Shown here piece after piece: positions 35,870-45,032 of a stretch of DNA of 56,787 nt. Position numbers and translations under genes: made by a program. Under the pieces are notes generated by a model, which searched no databases, was not told the origin of the DNA, and saw only the letters and a list, made by a program, of their open reading frames with translations. Position 1 is the stretch's first letter. Every line of letters begins with the position of its first letter. Source of the DNA: Acetobacteraceae bacterium (lineage in GTDB: Bacteria > Pseudomonadota > Alphaproteobacteria > Acetobacterales > Acetobacteraceae); contig JAIYDS010000060.1 of NCBI GenBank assembly GCA_027487385.1, forward strand, positions 1 to 56,787, in the 5' to 3' direction.

Positions 35870-37030
35870 ATGCCCACGACCATTCTCTATGCCCTCGCCG
35901 CTTTTCCCGTGCTCTCGGAGACCTTCGTTTCCAACGAGATCCGCGCGATGCGCGCGCAGGGCCACCGGATCATCCCGGTCGCCCTCGCGCCGCATGACGG
36001 CCCCTGCCAGCCTGAGGATGAGGGCTTCCGCGCAGAAACCTTGCCGCTGGGAGCCGAACCCATGGGGGCCGCCCTCGGTGGCAGCCTTTGGCATGCGGCC
36101 GCCGCGCTGCCCTTTCTTCGGTCGCAAATCGGGCTCCCACGCCGCTCGCTCTGGCTCGCAGGCGCGCGCCTCGCCCACATCGCTCGCCGCGAGGGCGCAG
36201 CGCATATCCATGCGCATTTCGCCCATTCGGCAGCGGCCACCGCCATTGTCGGGGCGCGGCTGGCCGGGATCACCTGCTCCTTCATTGGGCATGGCTATGA
36301 CATCTACGGCACGCCCTCCGACCTCGCGGCCAAGCTCGCCCATGCCGACATCGCCTTCGCCACCTGCCACGACATGGCGGTGGACTTTCGCGCCCTCGCA
36401 CCCACGGCCCGGATCGAGACGCTGTTCTGCGGCGTGGATCCAGCGCGCTTCCGGCCAAGCCACGCGGCGGATCACGGGCGGCTATTGGCCATCGGGCGCC
36501 TCGCGCCGCAAAAAGGCTATCAGGCGCTGCTGGAGGCGCTGCACGCTTTGCCCGCCGCGGATCGGCCCATCGTGGATGTGGTGGGCGATGGACCGTTGCG
36601 GGGGGAGATTCTCAGCCAGCGCGATGCACTGGGTCTGCAGGCCCATGTGAACCTGCTGGGCGCCCGCCCCTCCGGCTGGATCGCGACGAATGCCCCTGCC
36701 TATCGCGGCTTCGTCGCCCCCTATGTTATCACCGACAATGGCGACCGCGACACCGGCCCGATCGTGGTGAAGGAGGCGATGGCCATGGGCCTGCCCGTGG
36801 TCGCCTCGGCGCTGATGGGCATGAAGGAGATGGTGGCGCCGGAGACGGGCCGGCTGGTGCCGCCTGGGGACGTAGCCTCCCTCGCGCGTGGCCTCGGCTG
36901 GCTCGCCGGGCTGCGTTGTGACCAGCGCCTCGCCTTGGGCCGGGCGGCACGTGCGCGGGTCGAGGCGATGTTCACGCTGCGCGGCCAGGCCAGGGCCATG
37001 TCCGGTGCCATCCAAGGCCTGGCGGCATGA
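35870..37030 (+). CDS. glycosyltransferase family 4
   Basis: A 386-residue GT-B fold transferase. The N-terminal half has LYALAAFPVLSETFVSNEI and FIGHGYDIYG; the C-terminal nucleotide-sugar domain has AIGRLAPQKGYQALLEAL and KEAMAMGLPVVAS with the Glu typical of GT4. AGGAGG precedes the ATG. It overlaps the flippase gene by ATGA. It probably adds a sugar to a lipid-linked intermediate at the cytoplasmic face of the membrane. Confidence 0.9.
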   Translation: MPTTILYALAAFPVLSETFVSNEIRAMRAQGHRIIPVALAPHDGPCQPEDEGFRAETLPLGAEPMGAALGGSLWHAAAALPFLRSQIGLPRRSLWLAGARLAHIARREGAAHIHAHFAHSAAATAIVGARLAGITCSFIGHGYDIYGTPSDLAAKLAHADIAFATCHDMAVDFRALAPTARIETLFCGVDPARFRPSHAADHGRLLAIGRLAPQKGYQALLEALHALPAADRPIVDVVGDGPLRGEILSQRDALGLQAHVNLLGARPSGWIATNAPAYRGFVAPYVITDNGDRDTGPIVVKEAMAMGLPVVASALMGMKEMVAPETGRLVPPGDVASLARGLGWLAGLRCDQRLALGRAARARVEAMFTLRGQARAMSGAIQGLAA

Positions 37031-38421
37031 AGCGCATCGTCCAACTCCCGGCGCCGCTGCGCGCGGCCGCCCTTTATGCCCTGGCCCTGGCCTGGACCAA
37101 GGGCCTCTCGCTGCTGCTGCTGCCCGTGGTGACGGCGCATCTGGAACCGGCCGATTTCGCGCGGCTGGAACTGCTCTCCAGTGCGGCGGAGATCGCGGCG
37201 CTGCTGGCCGGGGCAGGCCTGGTGGACACGCTCTACCGCTTCGGCGCTGCGCCAGGCCGCGAAGGCGCCGGCATGGCCGCGCGTATCCTGGGCTTGGCCG
37301 TGCTGCTCGCCGCGCTGGGCGTGATCCTCGCCGTGCTCTTCGCGCCGGCCGGCGCGCTGCTGCCCCTGCCGGCACCGCCCATCGAGGTAACGCTGCTGGG
37401 CGCCGCCGTGGCGATGGAAGCCGCGATCGGCGTGCCGCTCGCCTGGCTGCGCATGCAGGGCCGCGCACTCGCCTGGTCGGTGGTGATGGTGGTGCGTGGC
37501 ACGGCGCAGGCCGGGCTGGCGGCGGCCCTGCTGTGGTCCGGCCATGGCGTCGCCGGGGTGCTGGCGGCTGGCGCCGTCGCGGCGGGCTTCACCGCCGGCC
37601 TGCTCATCCTGCGGCAATCGCGGGAGACCGGAATCAGCTTCGCGCCGGCCATCTGGCCGCGGCTGCTGGCCTATGGCCTGCCGCTGACCGGCGGTGGAAT
37701 TGCCTCCTTCGCACTCGGCACGGCGGATCGCTGGTTCCTGGCCGGCGCCGTGACGCCCGAAGCGCTGGCGCATTACGCGCTGGCGGCCAAGATCGCGCTG
37801 GTTTCGGCCCTGCTGACGCAACCCTTCGAATTGTGGTGGTATCCTCGCCGGATCGCTCTGCTGGAGGCCGAGAATGGACATCGCCAGACGGCGCGGGTGG
37901 TGGGAATGGGCGGGGCGCTGGTCGTGCTCGCCGCGGCCGCGACGGCGCTGGGCGGGCCCGTGCTGATCCATGTCGCCACCCCCCCGGCCTATCACGCGGC
38001 GGCGGGCTACCTGCCCTGGCTTTGTGCCGCGCTGGCCCTGCAATCGCTCGGCAGTCTGGTCAATGTGGGCTGCTACATGGGCCGGACGGGAACGGTTCCC
38101 ATGCTGGTGAACGGCGTCGCCGCGGCGGTGGCGGTGCTGGGCTACCTTCTGCTCATCCCCAGCCAGGGTGTCATGGGCGCCATCCTCGCCACGCTGCTGG
38201 CCCAGGGCGTGCGGCTCGGCTTGTTCCTCTGGTTCTCGCAGCGGCGGATCCGGCTGGATTACCGGCTCTGGCGCATCGCGGCGCTGGGCGGCCTCGGCAT
38301 CGCCGCCGTGGCGCTGCCCCTGCCGCTCGGGCTCCTGCTTCTGGCGGCCAGCCTGCCGCTGGGCATGGCCATGGGCTTGCTGCCCGCGCCGCGGATCGCA
38401 CCCCGGCTCCTGCATGGATAG
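37027..38421 (+). CDS. polysaccharide flippase (Wzx / MATE-like)
   Basis: A 464-residue protein with about a dozen predicted hydrophobic segments and few charged loops, in the pattern of the Wzx/oligosaccharide flippase family. Hydrophobic helices begin near residue 15 and continue to LPLPLGLLLLAASLPLGMAM near the end. It would move lipid-linked oligosaccharide across the inner membrane. Start and stop overlap the GT4 (4 nt) and the ligase-like gene (8 nt), showing a tightly coupled operon. Confidence 0.85.
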   Translation: MKRIVQLPAPLRAAALYALALAWTKGLSLLLLPVVTAHLEPADFARLELLSSAAEIAALLAGAGLVDTLYRFGAAPGREGAGMAARILGLAVLLAALGVILAVLFAPAGALLPLPAPPIEVTLLGAAVAMEAAIGVPLAWLRMQGRALAWSVVMVVRGTAQAGLAAALLWSGHGVAGVLAAGAVAAGFTAGLLILRQSRETGISFAPAIWPRLLAYGLPLTGGGIASFALGTADRWFLAGAVTPEALAHYALAAKIALVSALLTQPFELWWYPRRIALLEAENGHRQTARVVGMGGALVVLAAAATALGGPVLIHVATPPAYHAAAGYLPWLCAALALQSLGSLVNVGCYMGRTGTVPMLVNGVAAAVAVLGYLLLIPSQGVMGAILATLLAQGVRLGLFLWFSQRRIRLDYRLWRIAALGGLGIAAVALPLPLGLLLLAASLPLGMAMGLLPAPRIAPRLLHG

Positions 38422-39811
38422 CGGGCGGGTTCAACTCGCGGTCGCGCTCCTCGCCGTCACGCTGGTGGGGCTGGTGTCCTGGCTGGTGCCGCATCCGGCG
38501 GTGCCGGTCGCCATCGCCATGGTGCCGATCGCCGGCATCCTGGCCTTTCGGGCGCCCTTCCTGCTTTGCCTGCTCTTCATCCTCTTCACCTTCTTCCGCC
38601 TGCACGAGGCCTTCCCCGTGCTGAACCCGCTGCGCCTGCCGCAGCTTCTGGCGCTCGGCTCGCTGGTGGTGCTGGGGGCGCTGGTGGTGACGCAGCGTAT
38701 CCGCATCGCATGGAGCCCGGAGCTCAAGCTCTTCGCCATCCTCTTTGGGCTGATGACGCTGGGCCTGCCCCTCGCCAGCGGGCGGGACATCGCCATCGCC
38801 TATTGGACCGACACCTATGTGAAGATCGCCATCATGACCTTCGCCATCGCCTCGCTGGCGCGGGCCCCAGGCGATTTCGCGCTGGCCGCGCGGGCCTTCG
38901 TGCTGGCGGGCATCCTGGTGGCGGCCGTCGCAATCTCGAATGCCATGAACGAGATCGGCCTGGTCGAGGGCACGCGCGTCACCATCGGGCGGGACATGGG
39001 CTCCGTTCTGGGCGACCCGAACGACCTTTCGCTCGTGCTGCTCTTTCCGCTCTCCTTCGCGGTCGCCCTGGTGCTGACGCCGAAGACCGGGCTGCTCAGC
39101 CGTGGCTTTGGGCTGCTGGGCGCCCTGCTCATCATCATGGCGATCCTGGAGACGCAAAGCCGCGGCGGCCTGCTCGGCATCGTCTCGGTGCTGGGCGTCT
39201 TCGCCGCGCGGCGCATCCAGTCCAAGGCGGTGCTCTTTGGTGGCGGCGCGGTGGGGCTGCTTGGCCTTTTCGTCGCGGCCGGCGTGGGCGGGCGGCAATC
39301 GGGCGGCGCGGCCGAGGCGGGCGCGATTGATGAGAGCGCGATGGGCCGCCTCGAAGCCTGGGTCGCCGCCTGGCGCATGGCCGTCGGCCGGCCGCTGACC
39401 GGCGTCGGTCTGAACTGCTATGTCGCCAACTTCTTCTACTATTCCGATTGGTGGGAAGGCTTCGCCAAGGCGGTGCACAGCACCTGGTTCGCCGTGCTGG
39501 CCGAAGGCGGCTTCCCGGCCTTCATCGTTTTCATCTGGATGTGCGTGCGGGTGGTGCGGTCGGCCATAGCCTCGGCGCGGGACCTGTCGCCGCAGCGGGC
39601 GGGCGCGGAGTACCAGCCCGCCGCCTATGCCATGGCCCAGGCGGTGCTGGCGGGAATGGCCGGCTTCATCGTCTCCGGCACCTTCCTCACGCAAGCCTTC
39701 ACCTGGCCGGTCTATATCCTGCTGGCCCTGGCCGCGGCGACGAGCCGATACGTGCTGGCTCAGGCGGCGACGGCCACCTCCGCCAGCCCCAGCGTCGCGG
39801 CCAGGCCCTGA
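38414..39811 (+). CDS. O-antigen ligase / polymerase family protein
   Basis: A 465-residue integral membrane protein with about 11-12 hydrophobic segments. The Wzy_C-type region contains ETQSRGGLLGIVSVLG, a conserved hallmark, and then a soluble periplasmic loop with GRLEAWVAAWRMAVGRPLTG, followed by an acidic/aromatic stretch and HSTWFAVLAEGGF. It would polymerise or ligate polysaccharide repeats. ATG 38414 lies within the flippase stop region. The 3' end overlaps the convergent epimerase gene by 52 nt. Confidence 0.85.
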   Translation: MDSGRVQLAVALLAVTLVGLVSWLVPHPAVPVAIAMVPIAGILAFRAPFLLCLLFILFTFFRLHEAFPVLNPLRLPQLLALGSLVVLGALVVTQRIRIAWSPELKLFAILFGLMTLGLPLASGRDIAIAYWTDTYVKIAIMTFAIASLARAPGDFALAARAFVLAGILVAAVAISNAMNEIGLVEGTRVTIGRDMGSVLGDPNDLSLVLLFPLSFAVALVLTPKTGLLSRGFGLLGALLIIMAILETQSRGGLLGIVSVLGVFAARRIQSKAVLFGGGAVGLLGLFVAAGVGGRQSGGAAEAGAIDESAMGRLEAWVAAWRMAVGRPLTGVGLNCYVANFFYYSDWWEGFAKAVHSTWFAVLAEGGFPAFIVFIWMCVRVVRSAIASARDLSPQRAGAEYQPAAYAMAQAVLAGMAGFIVSGTFLTQAFTWPVYILLALAAATSRYVLAQAATATSASPSVAARP

Positions 39812-40698
39812 TCCAGCCGCGTGGTCGCGGCGAGGCCCAGCAAGGCCGTGGCGCGGTTCGGATCGCCGAGCGAAAGGCGGATATCCCCCTGGCGTTCCGG
39901 CCCGAAGCGGCGGCGCGCCGCACGGCCACAGACGCGCTCCAGCGCCGCCAGAAGCTCCAGCAGCGAGGTCGCGCGGCCGGTGCAGACATTCACGACCGTG
40001 GCCTGCGGGGCACGGCGCAGCAGCGCCATGCCGCCCATCAGGTGCCGCACCACATCGGCCACATAGACGAAATCCCGCACCTGCTCGCCCGTGCCATTGA
40101 TGATCAGCTCCTCGCCGGAAGCGACGCGACGCGCGAAGATGGAAATCACCCCGCTATAGGGCGAGAGCGGATCCTGCCGGGGGCCATAGACGTTGAAGAA
40201 GCGGCAGCCGAAGGTCGGCACGCCGTGAACGTTCCAAGCCACCTGGCCGTGCAGCTCGGAGCCCAGCTTATCAGCCCCATAGGCGGTCAGCGGGGCGGGC
40301 GCGGTGGCCTCGCTGATCGGCATGGCGTCAGGATTGCCATAGATGGCGGCCGAGGAGGCATAGACCACGGGGAGGCGCCCGGCTGTCCGCGCGGCGTCGA
40401 AGACGGTGATGCTGCCGGTCAGGTTGGTGCGGTGGGTTCCCAGCCAATCCTCGTTCGAGCGGGCGACCGAGGCGATGGCGGCCAGGTGGAAGCAGCCGGC
40501 GACACCGTGCATGGCGCGCTGCACGATCGCGGGATCCGCCACGTCTCCTTCGATGAATTCCGCACCGCGCGGCAGGTTGTCCCGCTTGCCCGTGGAGAGA
40601 TCATCCAGCACGCGGACGCGGTCGCCGCGCGCGATCAGGGCATCGGCGAGATGCGAACCGATGAAGCCGGCGCCGCCGGTGATGAGATAGAGCGCCAT
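39760..40698 (-). CDS. NAD-dependent epimerase/dehydratase (UDP-glucose 4-epimerase-like)
   Basis: A 312-residue extended SDR. The NAD motif GGAGFIGSHLAD is at residues 8-19, YASSAAIYG supplies the Ser, and YGADK is the YxxxK motif; FFNVYGPRQDP is a standard epimerase segment. It probably makes a nucleotide-sugar precursor for the adjacent polysaccharide genes. It is convergent with the ligase-like gene (52-nt overlap). Its ribosome-binding site GGAGG lies inside a hairpin at 40707-40727, which may reduce translation. Confidence 0.88.
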   Translation of the reverse strand: MALYLITGGAGFIGSHLADALIARGDRVRVLDDLSTGKRDNLPRGAEFIEGDVADPAIVQRAMHGVAGCFHLAAIASVARSNEDWLGTHRTNLTGSITVFDAARTAGRLPVVYASSAAIYGNPDAMPISEATAPAPLTAYGADKLGSELHGQVAWNVHGVPTFGCRFFNVYGPRQDPLSPYSGVISIFARRVASGEELIINGTGEQVRDFVYVADVVRHLMGGMALLRRAPQATVVNVCTGRATSLLELLAALERVCGRAARRRFGPERQGDIRLSLGDPNRATALLGLAATTRLDQGLAATLGLAEVAVAA

Positions 40699-40706
40699 GG
40701 GGAAAT

Positions 40707-40727
40707 CCTCCGCTGATGTTGCGGAGG
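40707..40727 (-). promoter_or_regulatory. hairpin sequestering the epimerase ribosome-binding site
   Basis: On the minus strand CCTCCGC, a 7-nt loop AACATCA and GCGGAGG form a perfect 7-bp stem. The right arm contains the GGAGG Shine-Dalgarno 8 nt before the epimerase ATG. A structured ribosome-binding site can act as a translational throttle or thermosensor; no function is shown. Confidence 0.5.
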
Positions 40728-40754
40728 GGGTTCATCAAGCGCTGTGCCTCCCAC

Positions 40755-40773
40755 GCCTCGCTCGCTGCGAGGC
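40755..40773. other. intergenic hairpin downstream of TctC
   Basis: GCCTCGC-TCGCT-GCGAGGC is a perfect 7-bp stem with a 5-nt loop; GTGCCTC (40744-40750) and GAGGCAC (40769-40775) can form a competing stem. It lies between the TctC stop and the epimerase start, both on the minus strand. No T-run follows, so factor-independent termination is doubtful. Confidence 0.45.
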
Positions 40774-40791
40774 ACCGGGCGAGAGCCTTCG

Positions 40792-41763
40792 CTAATCGAG
40801 GCGGATGTTCAGCTCCCGCACCAGCACCGCCCAGCGCTCCCGATCGGCGGCAATAAAGGCGCGCATCTCCTCCGGCGTGCTGGTCACCGGCACCGCGGCC
40901 TGGATGCGGAAGACCTCCCGCACGGCCGGCGCGGCGAGGCCCGCCGAGGCCACCTGGGCCAGCCGCGCCGCGACCTCGGCCGGCATGCGCGCGGGGCCGA
41001 GCAGGCCAAACCAATTCGCCGCATCCACAGGCGTGCCGAGCTCGGCCAGGGTGGGCACCTGGGGCAAGAGGGCGATGCGCTCGCGCGCGCCAAGCCCCAG
41101 GATCTTCGCGCGGCCATCGCGCGCCACGGCCTCGGCCGGGCCGGCATTGAGGAACATCACATCCACCTGGCCGCCGAGGATGGCCGTGGCGGCGGGGGCG
41201 GCGCCGGTGAAGGGCACATGCAGCATCTCGATCCGGGTCTGGCGCATCAGGCGCTCCATCGCGAGGTGCGAGGTGCTGCCGATGCCCCAGGAGGCGAAGC
41301 TCAGCCCACCCGCGCGGGAGCGGGCCAGGGCCAGGAAGGCCTCCAGCGAATCAACGCCCAGGTTGGGCCGGGTGATCAGCACGAATGGGCCCTGGGCGAA
41401 GACCGTCACGGGCGTGAAATCCGCCACGGCGTCATAGGCGAGGCGCGGATAGACGAGCGGGTTGATCGCATGAGTCTCGGCATTGGCGAGGATCAGCGTG
41501 TGGCCATCCGCGGCGGCGCGGGCCACCAGCTGGGTGCCGACGGCACCATTCGCCCCCGGCCGGTTTTCGATCACGACAGGCTGGCCCAGCGGGCCGGCCA
41601 TGGCCGGGGCCAGCGCGCGCATCACGACATCGGCGAGCCCGCCGGCATTCCAAGGCACGATCACGCGGATCGGCTGGTCCGGAAAGGCTGCGAGGGCGGG
41701 AGAGGCCAAAGGCAGCGTCACGCCCGCGCCCAGCAGCGCGCGGCGGGTGATGGGGCTTTTCAT
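40792..41763 (-). CDS. TctC/Bug family substrate-binding protein
   Basis: A 323-residue periplasmic binding protein. The signal MKSPITRRALLGAGVTLPLA, with cleavage near ASPALA, is followed by FPDQPIRVIVPWNAGGLAD and [14 protein letters not shown] 41763 was chosen for the signal peptide, with GGGAAGG upstream. It is divergent from a NIPSNAP gene and 93 nt before the epimerase. No catabolic enzyme shares its operon and no TctA/TctB is present, so the ligand is unknown. Confidence 0.88.
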   Translation of the reverse strand: MKSPITRRALLGAGVTLPLASPALAAFPDQPIRVIVPWNAGGLADVVMRALAPAMAGPLGQPVVIENRPGANGAVGTQLVARAAADGHTLILANAETHAINPLVYPRLAYDAVADFTPVTVFAQGPFVLITRPNLGVDSLEAFLALARSRAGGLSFASWGIGSTSHLAMERLMRQTRIEMLHVPFTGAAPAATAILGGQVDVMFLNAGPAEAVARDGRAKILGLGARERIALLPQVPTLAELGTPVDAANWFGLLGPARMPAEVAARLAQVASAGLAAPAVREVFRIQAAVPVTSTPEEMRAFIAADRERWAVLVRELNIRLD

Positions 41764-41920
41764 GATGTTTCCTTCCCTGGAGGCGGCGCGGACGGTTATG
41801 GCCCGCCCTGCGTATGTTACCGATCCCAAACCCAGGCCCATCTGTCAACGCCAGGCCATCCGGCCCATCATCGCTTCCCAGACCTGCGCCCCTGCGCGGG
41901 CCTGCCAAGAGGAAACCTCC

Positions 41921-42247
41921 ATGATCCACGAACTTCGCATCTACCACTGCATCCCCGGGCGCCTGCCCAATCTGCTCAAGCGCTTCGAGACCATCACGCT
42001 CGACATCTGGGCGCGCCACGGCATCCGCCAGGCCGGCTTCTGGACCGTCGCGATCGGCGATTCCAACCAGGATCTCTACTACCTGCTGGAATGGGAATCC
42101 CTGGCCGAGCGCGATCAGAAATGGGCCGCCTTCGCGAGCGACCCCGAATGGCTGGCCAAGCGGGCTGAAACGGAGAAGGACGGCCCGATCGTCGGCACCA
42201 TCACCAACATGATCCTGACGCCCACGGCCTTCTCCTCTGTGAAGTAG
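41921..42247 (+). CDS. NIPSNAP family protein
   Basis: A 108-residue dimeric alpha/beta-barrel (ferredoxin-like) protein. The start IHELRIYHCIPGRLPNLLKRF and the later DLYYLLEWESLAERDQKWAAF are NIPSNAP hallmarks. Function in bacteria is poorly known; such proteins often sit beside catabolic genes and may bind small molecules or protect unstable intermediates. AAGAGGAAA precedes ATG 41921. It is a single gene, divergent from TctC and convergent with the lactonase-like MBL gene. Confidence 0.88.
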   Translation: MIHELRIYHCIPGRLPNLLKRFETITLDIWARHGIRQAGFWTVAIGDSNQDLYYLLEWESLAERDQKWAAFASDPEWLAKRAETEKDGPIVGTITNMILTPTAFSSVK

Positions 42248-42258
42248 CGGGCCGCCGA

Positions 42259-43047
42259 TCAGCCGATCGGTGCCACGTCCAGGCGCACGGCGATGCCTTC
42301 CAGCCCTGCGCCAGAGGCCGGGTAGCGGGCCATGACCAGCGGGTCATGGCCCGGGATGATATGGGCCTCGCTGGTCGCCACGTCGCGCAGCCGGTCGAAG
42401 CCTTCCAGCATCTCGCCCACATGGAAGGCGGTGCTGAAGGGGCGCCCCTGCTCCATATTCGCGTAGAAATGCGTGACGTCCGAGGCAAGGACCACGCGGC
42501 CGCGCGCCGTCTCCACCGAGACGAATTGCAGCCCGGCCGAATGCCCGCCCGTGGGGTGCAGCCAAAGCCCGGGCCAGGGCTCCACCACCCCATCATGGAA
42601 GCGCACCCGCCCGGCGAAGTTCATCCGCACGATGCCGACCACATCCTCGACTTCGAAGGAATGCGCCAGATGCGCGTGGCGCATGTAGCGCCCGGTGGCG
42701 TAGTGCATCTCGGGCTCGCGCAGATGGAAGCGCGCCTTGGGGAAGAGGTGGAAACTGCCGACATGGTCGTAGTGCAGATGCGTCAGCACCACGTCCTCCA
42801 CCGCCTCCGGCTCGACGCCGAGGAGGCGCAGCGATTCCACCGGGCAGCGCAGCCATTCGCGCTTGCGCTTCGCCGCCACCTCCGCCGTGAAGCCGGTGTC
42901 CACGACGATGGCGCGGCCCTCGCGGATGCAGACCCAGACGAAGTAATCCATGGGCATCGGCCCGTCATGCGGATCGCCGCCGATGAAATGCGCCGCCGCC
43001 GTGGCATCCCGCCGCGCATAGCGCAGCGCATGAACCTCCCAGCTCAT
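42259..43047 (-). CDS. metallo-beta-lactamase fold hydrolase, AttM/AiiA lactonase-like
   Basis: A 262-residue dinuclear-zinc hydrolase. The metal motif HLHYDH is at residues 90-95 in VLTHLHYDHVG, with further ligands in GGHSAG and IIPGHDP and an Asp in LASDVTHFY. The layout matches N-acyl homoserine lactonases and other lactone hydrolases (AttM/BlcC group). It lacks a signal peptide, so it is cytoplasmic. It overlaps the hydroxyisobutyrate-dehydrogenase-like gene by 4 nt. In this context it may open a sugar- or ring-derived lactone; quorum quenching is an alternative. Confidence 0.82.
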   Translation of the reverse strand: MSWEVHALRYARRDATAAAHFIGGDPHDGPMPMDYFVWVCIREGRAIVVDTGFTAEVAAKRKREWLRCPVESLRLLGVEPEAVEDVVLTHLHYDHVGSFHLFPKARFHLREPEMHYATGRYMRHAHLAHSFEVEDVVGIVRMNFAGRVRFHDGVVEPWPGLWLHPTGGHSAGLQFVSVETARGRVVLASDVTHFYANMEQGRPFSTAFHVGEMLEGFDRLRDVATSEAHIIPGHDPLVMARYPASGAGLEGIAVRLDVAPIG

Positions 43048-43943
43048 CGCGCACCGCCGATCTGCACCCCGGCCCAGCCCTCGATCACCTTGGCGACGGA
43101 TGTGAAGTCGCTCTCCGCACCGAATTGCGCGCTGGTCACGGCCAGCATCTGACGCACCGCGCTGCCCACCACCATGGGCACCCCCATCGCTTCGGCCTCA
43201 TCCACGCAAAGCCGCACATCCTTGTGCGAGAGGCCGGTCGCGAAGCCGAAATCGAAGCTGCGCGGGATGATGGCGCGCGGAAACTTGTCCTGCGTGGCGC
43301 TGTTGCGGCCGGAAGAGGCGTTGATCACCTCGCACATCAGGGAAGGATCAAGCCCCGCCTTCACCCCCATGGCCATCGCCTCGGAGGAGACGACCAGCGT
43401 GGCGGCGGCGAGCAGGTTGTTGCAGAGCTTCATCACCTGCGCGGCGCCTGGCGTGTCGCCGCAGAAAAAGGGCTTGCCCAGAAGCTTCAGCAGCGGCTCC
43501 AGCCTTTCATATTCCGCACGCGGGCCGGAGATCATCACGGCCAGCGTGCCCGCGACCGCGCCGGACCGGCCGCCGCTCACCGGGGCGTCCAGCACGGCGC
43601 GTCCCGCTTCGGCGAAGGCCGCCGCCATCTCGCCCGCCACGCGCGGGCCGGTGGTCGAGAAATCCACCAGCAGCCTCGCCCGCTGCCCCTGGATCACACC
43701 GCCCGGGCCCATCGCCACTTCGCGCACGATGGGAGGCGTGGGCAGGCTCACCAGCACCACATCGGCGCGGTCCGCCACCTCGCGCGCGCTGCCGGCCGCT
43801 TCCGCGCCGAGAGCGACGAGCGCCGCCACAGCCGCCTCCACCCGGTCATGCACCACCAGCCGGTGCCCCGCCGCCAGCAGCCGTGTCGCCATGGGCCGGC
43901 CCATCTGGCCGAGCCCGACGAAGCCGATCACCTGATCCGTCAT
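43044..43943 (-). CDS. NAD-binding beta-hydroxyacid dehydrogenase (3-hydroxyisobutyrate / tartronate semialdehyde reductase family)
   Basis: A 299-residue enzyme. The Rossmann motif GFVGLGQMGRPMA is at residues 7-19, the substrate motif DAPVSGGRSGA near 118-128, and the catalytic Lys in AAQVMKLCNNLL near 168. It oxidises beta-hydroxyacids such as 3-hydroxyisobutyrate or reduces tartronate semialdehyde. It follows the LacI-type regulator by 60 nt in a minus-strand series (SDR, TctC, LacI, this gene, MBL), pointing to use of a small hydroxyacid or sugar acid. Confidence 0.88.
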   Translation of the reverse strand: MTDQVIGFVGLGQMGRPMATRLLAAGHRLVVHDRVEAAVAALVALGAEAAGSAREVADRADVVLVSLPTPPIVREVAMGPGGVIQGQRARLLVDFSTTGPRVAGEMAAAFAEAGRAVLDAPVSGGRSGAVAGTLAVMISGPRAEYERLEPLLKLLGKPFFCGDTPGAAQVMKLCNNLLAAATLVVSSEAMAMGVKAGLDPSLMCEVINASSGRNSATQDKFPRAIIPRSFDFGFATGLSHKDVRLCVDEAEAMGVPMVVGSAVRQMLAVTSAQFGAESDFTSVAKVIEGWAGVQIGGAR

Positions 43944-44003
43944 CTTGTGTCCTCCCTGGGTCGCGCAAATGGTAGCGGTATCAGCCAGAACGCCAAGGGT
44001 CTG

Positions 44004-45032
44004 TCAGGTGCTGGCGCGGTGGATGATCTCGAAGCGAAGATCCACGGAAACCGGGCCCGTCGCGCGGCCCTGAATGCGGTCCAGCAGGACCTGGGCGCTG
44101 CGGCGGCCGATCTCCTGCCGCGGCAGGCGCAGCGTGGTCACGGGCGGGACCAGATGGCCCAGCAGGTCGAAATTGTCGAAGGCGGCCAGCGCCACCTTGC
44201 CAGGCACGGCCCAGCCCCGCCGCGCGCATTCCAGCGAGGCGCCCATGGCCAGCACATCGCCGGCGAAGAAGATCGCATCCGCCGGCGCCTCGCGCTCGAC
44301 CAGGCGCACCAGCGCTTCCGCGCCCGAGGCCAGGCCCGGCGGCATCTCCAGCACCAGCGCCGGGTCGAAGGCCAGGCCCGCTTGCTCCAGCGCCGCGCCA
44401 TAGCCGCGCCGTCGGTCCCGGCTGCGGGCATTCGCGGCCGCATGCAGGCTCACAAAGCCGATGCGCCGATAGCCGAGCCGCGCCAGATGCAGCGTCATCG
44501 CCTGCGCCGCATCGGCGTTGGAGTAGCTGACGACCATGTCCAAGGGCTCCGGCGTCAGCGTGCCATTCTCCACGACGGGCACGCCGGAGGCGCGGATCAT
44601 CCGCACCGCCGTTGGCGTATGCGTGGTGTCATGCAGGATCAGCCCGGCGACGCGCTGCTCCAGGAAGGCGCGGATCGCCGCCTCCTCCGCCTCCAGGCTA
44701 TAGCCGCTATCGGCGATCATCAGCTGATGGTCATGCCTGCGCAGCACGTCGGAAATGCCCTGGATCGTCGCGGCAAAGAGCGAATTCTCGATGCTCGGAA
44801 CCACCAGCCCGATCACCTGGGTGCGGCTGGAGGAGAGGCTGCCCGCCAGCTTGTTCGGCACATAACCGACGGCGCGGATCGCCTCCGCGACGCGGGCCCG
44901 CATCTCGGCCGAGACCTTGGCGGGCTCGGTCAGCGCACGCGAGACGGTCATGGTCGAGACCCGCGCGGCCTTCGCCACGTCCCGCATGCGTGCGCCGCGT
45001 GGCGGGTCCTTCTCCGCCCCTTCCCGGGTCAT
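44004..45032 (-). CDS. LacI family transcriptional regulator
   Basis: A 342-residue repressor. The N-terminal helix-turn-helix and hinge (about residues 15-70) contain RMRDVAKAARVSTMTVSRAL, and the periplasmic-binding-protein-like effector domain begins near VIGLVVPSIENS. GntR (gluconate)-type LacI members look similar. ATG 45032 overlaps the stop of the TctC gene by 4 nt (ATGA), fixing the start. It probably controls its own operon (SDR, TctC, dehydrogenase, lactonase) in response to a sugar acid or similar ligand. Confidence 0.88.
   Translation of the reverse strand: MTREGAEKDPPRGARMRDVAKAARVSTMTVSRALTEPAKVSAEMRARVAEAIRAVGYVPNKLAGSLSSSRTQVIGLVVPSIENSLFAATIQGISDVLRRHDHQLMIADSGYSLEAEEAAIRAFLEQRVAGLILHDTTHTPTAVRMIRASGVPVVENGTLTPEPLDMVVSYSNADAAQAMTLHLARLGYRRIGFVSLHAAANARSRDRRRGYGAALEQAGLAFDPALVLEMPPGLASGAEALVRLVEREAPADAIFFAGDVLAMGASLECARRGWAVPGKVALAAFDNFDLLGHLVPPVTTLRLPRQEIGRRSAQVLLDRIQGRATGPVSVDLRFEIIHRAST

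Noticed and set aside
34838..36475. A 545-codon version of the GT2 gene
   Set aside because: The extra N-terminal ~240 residues overlap the divergent GT4 gene and show no homology. The GT2 domain starts at the ATG at 35752, which has its own ribosome-binding site.
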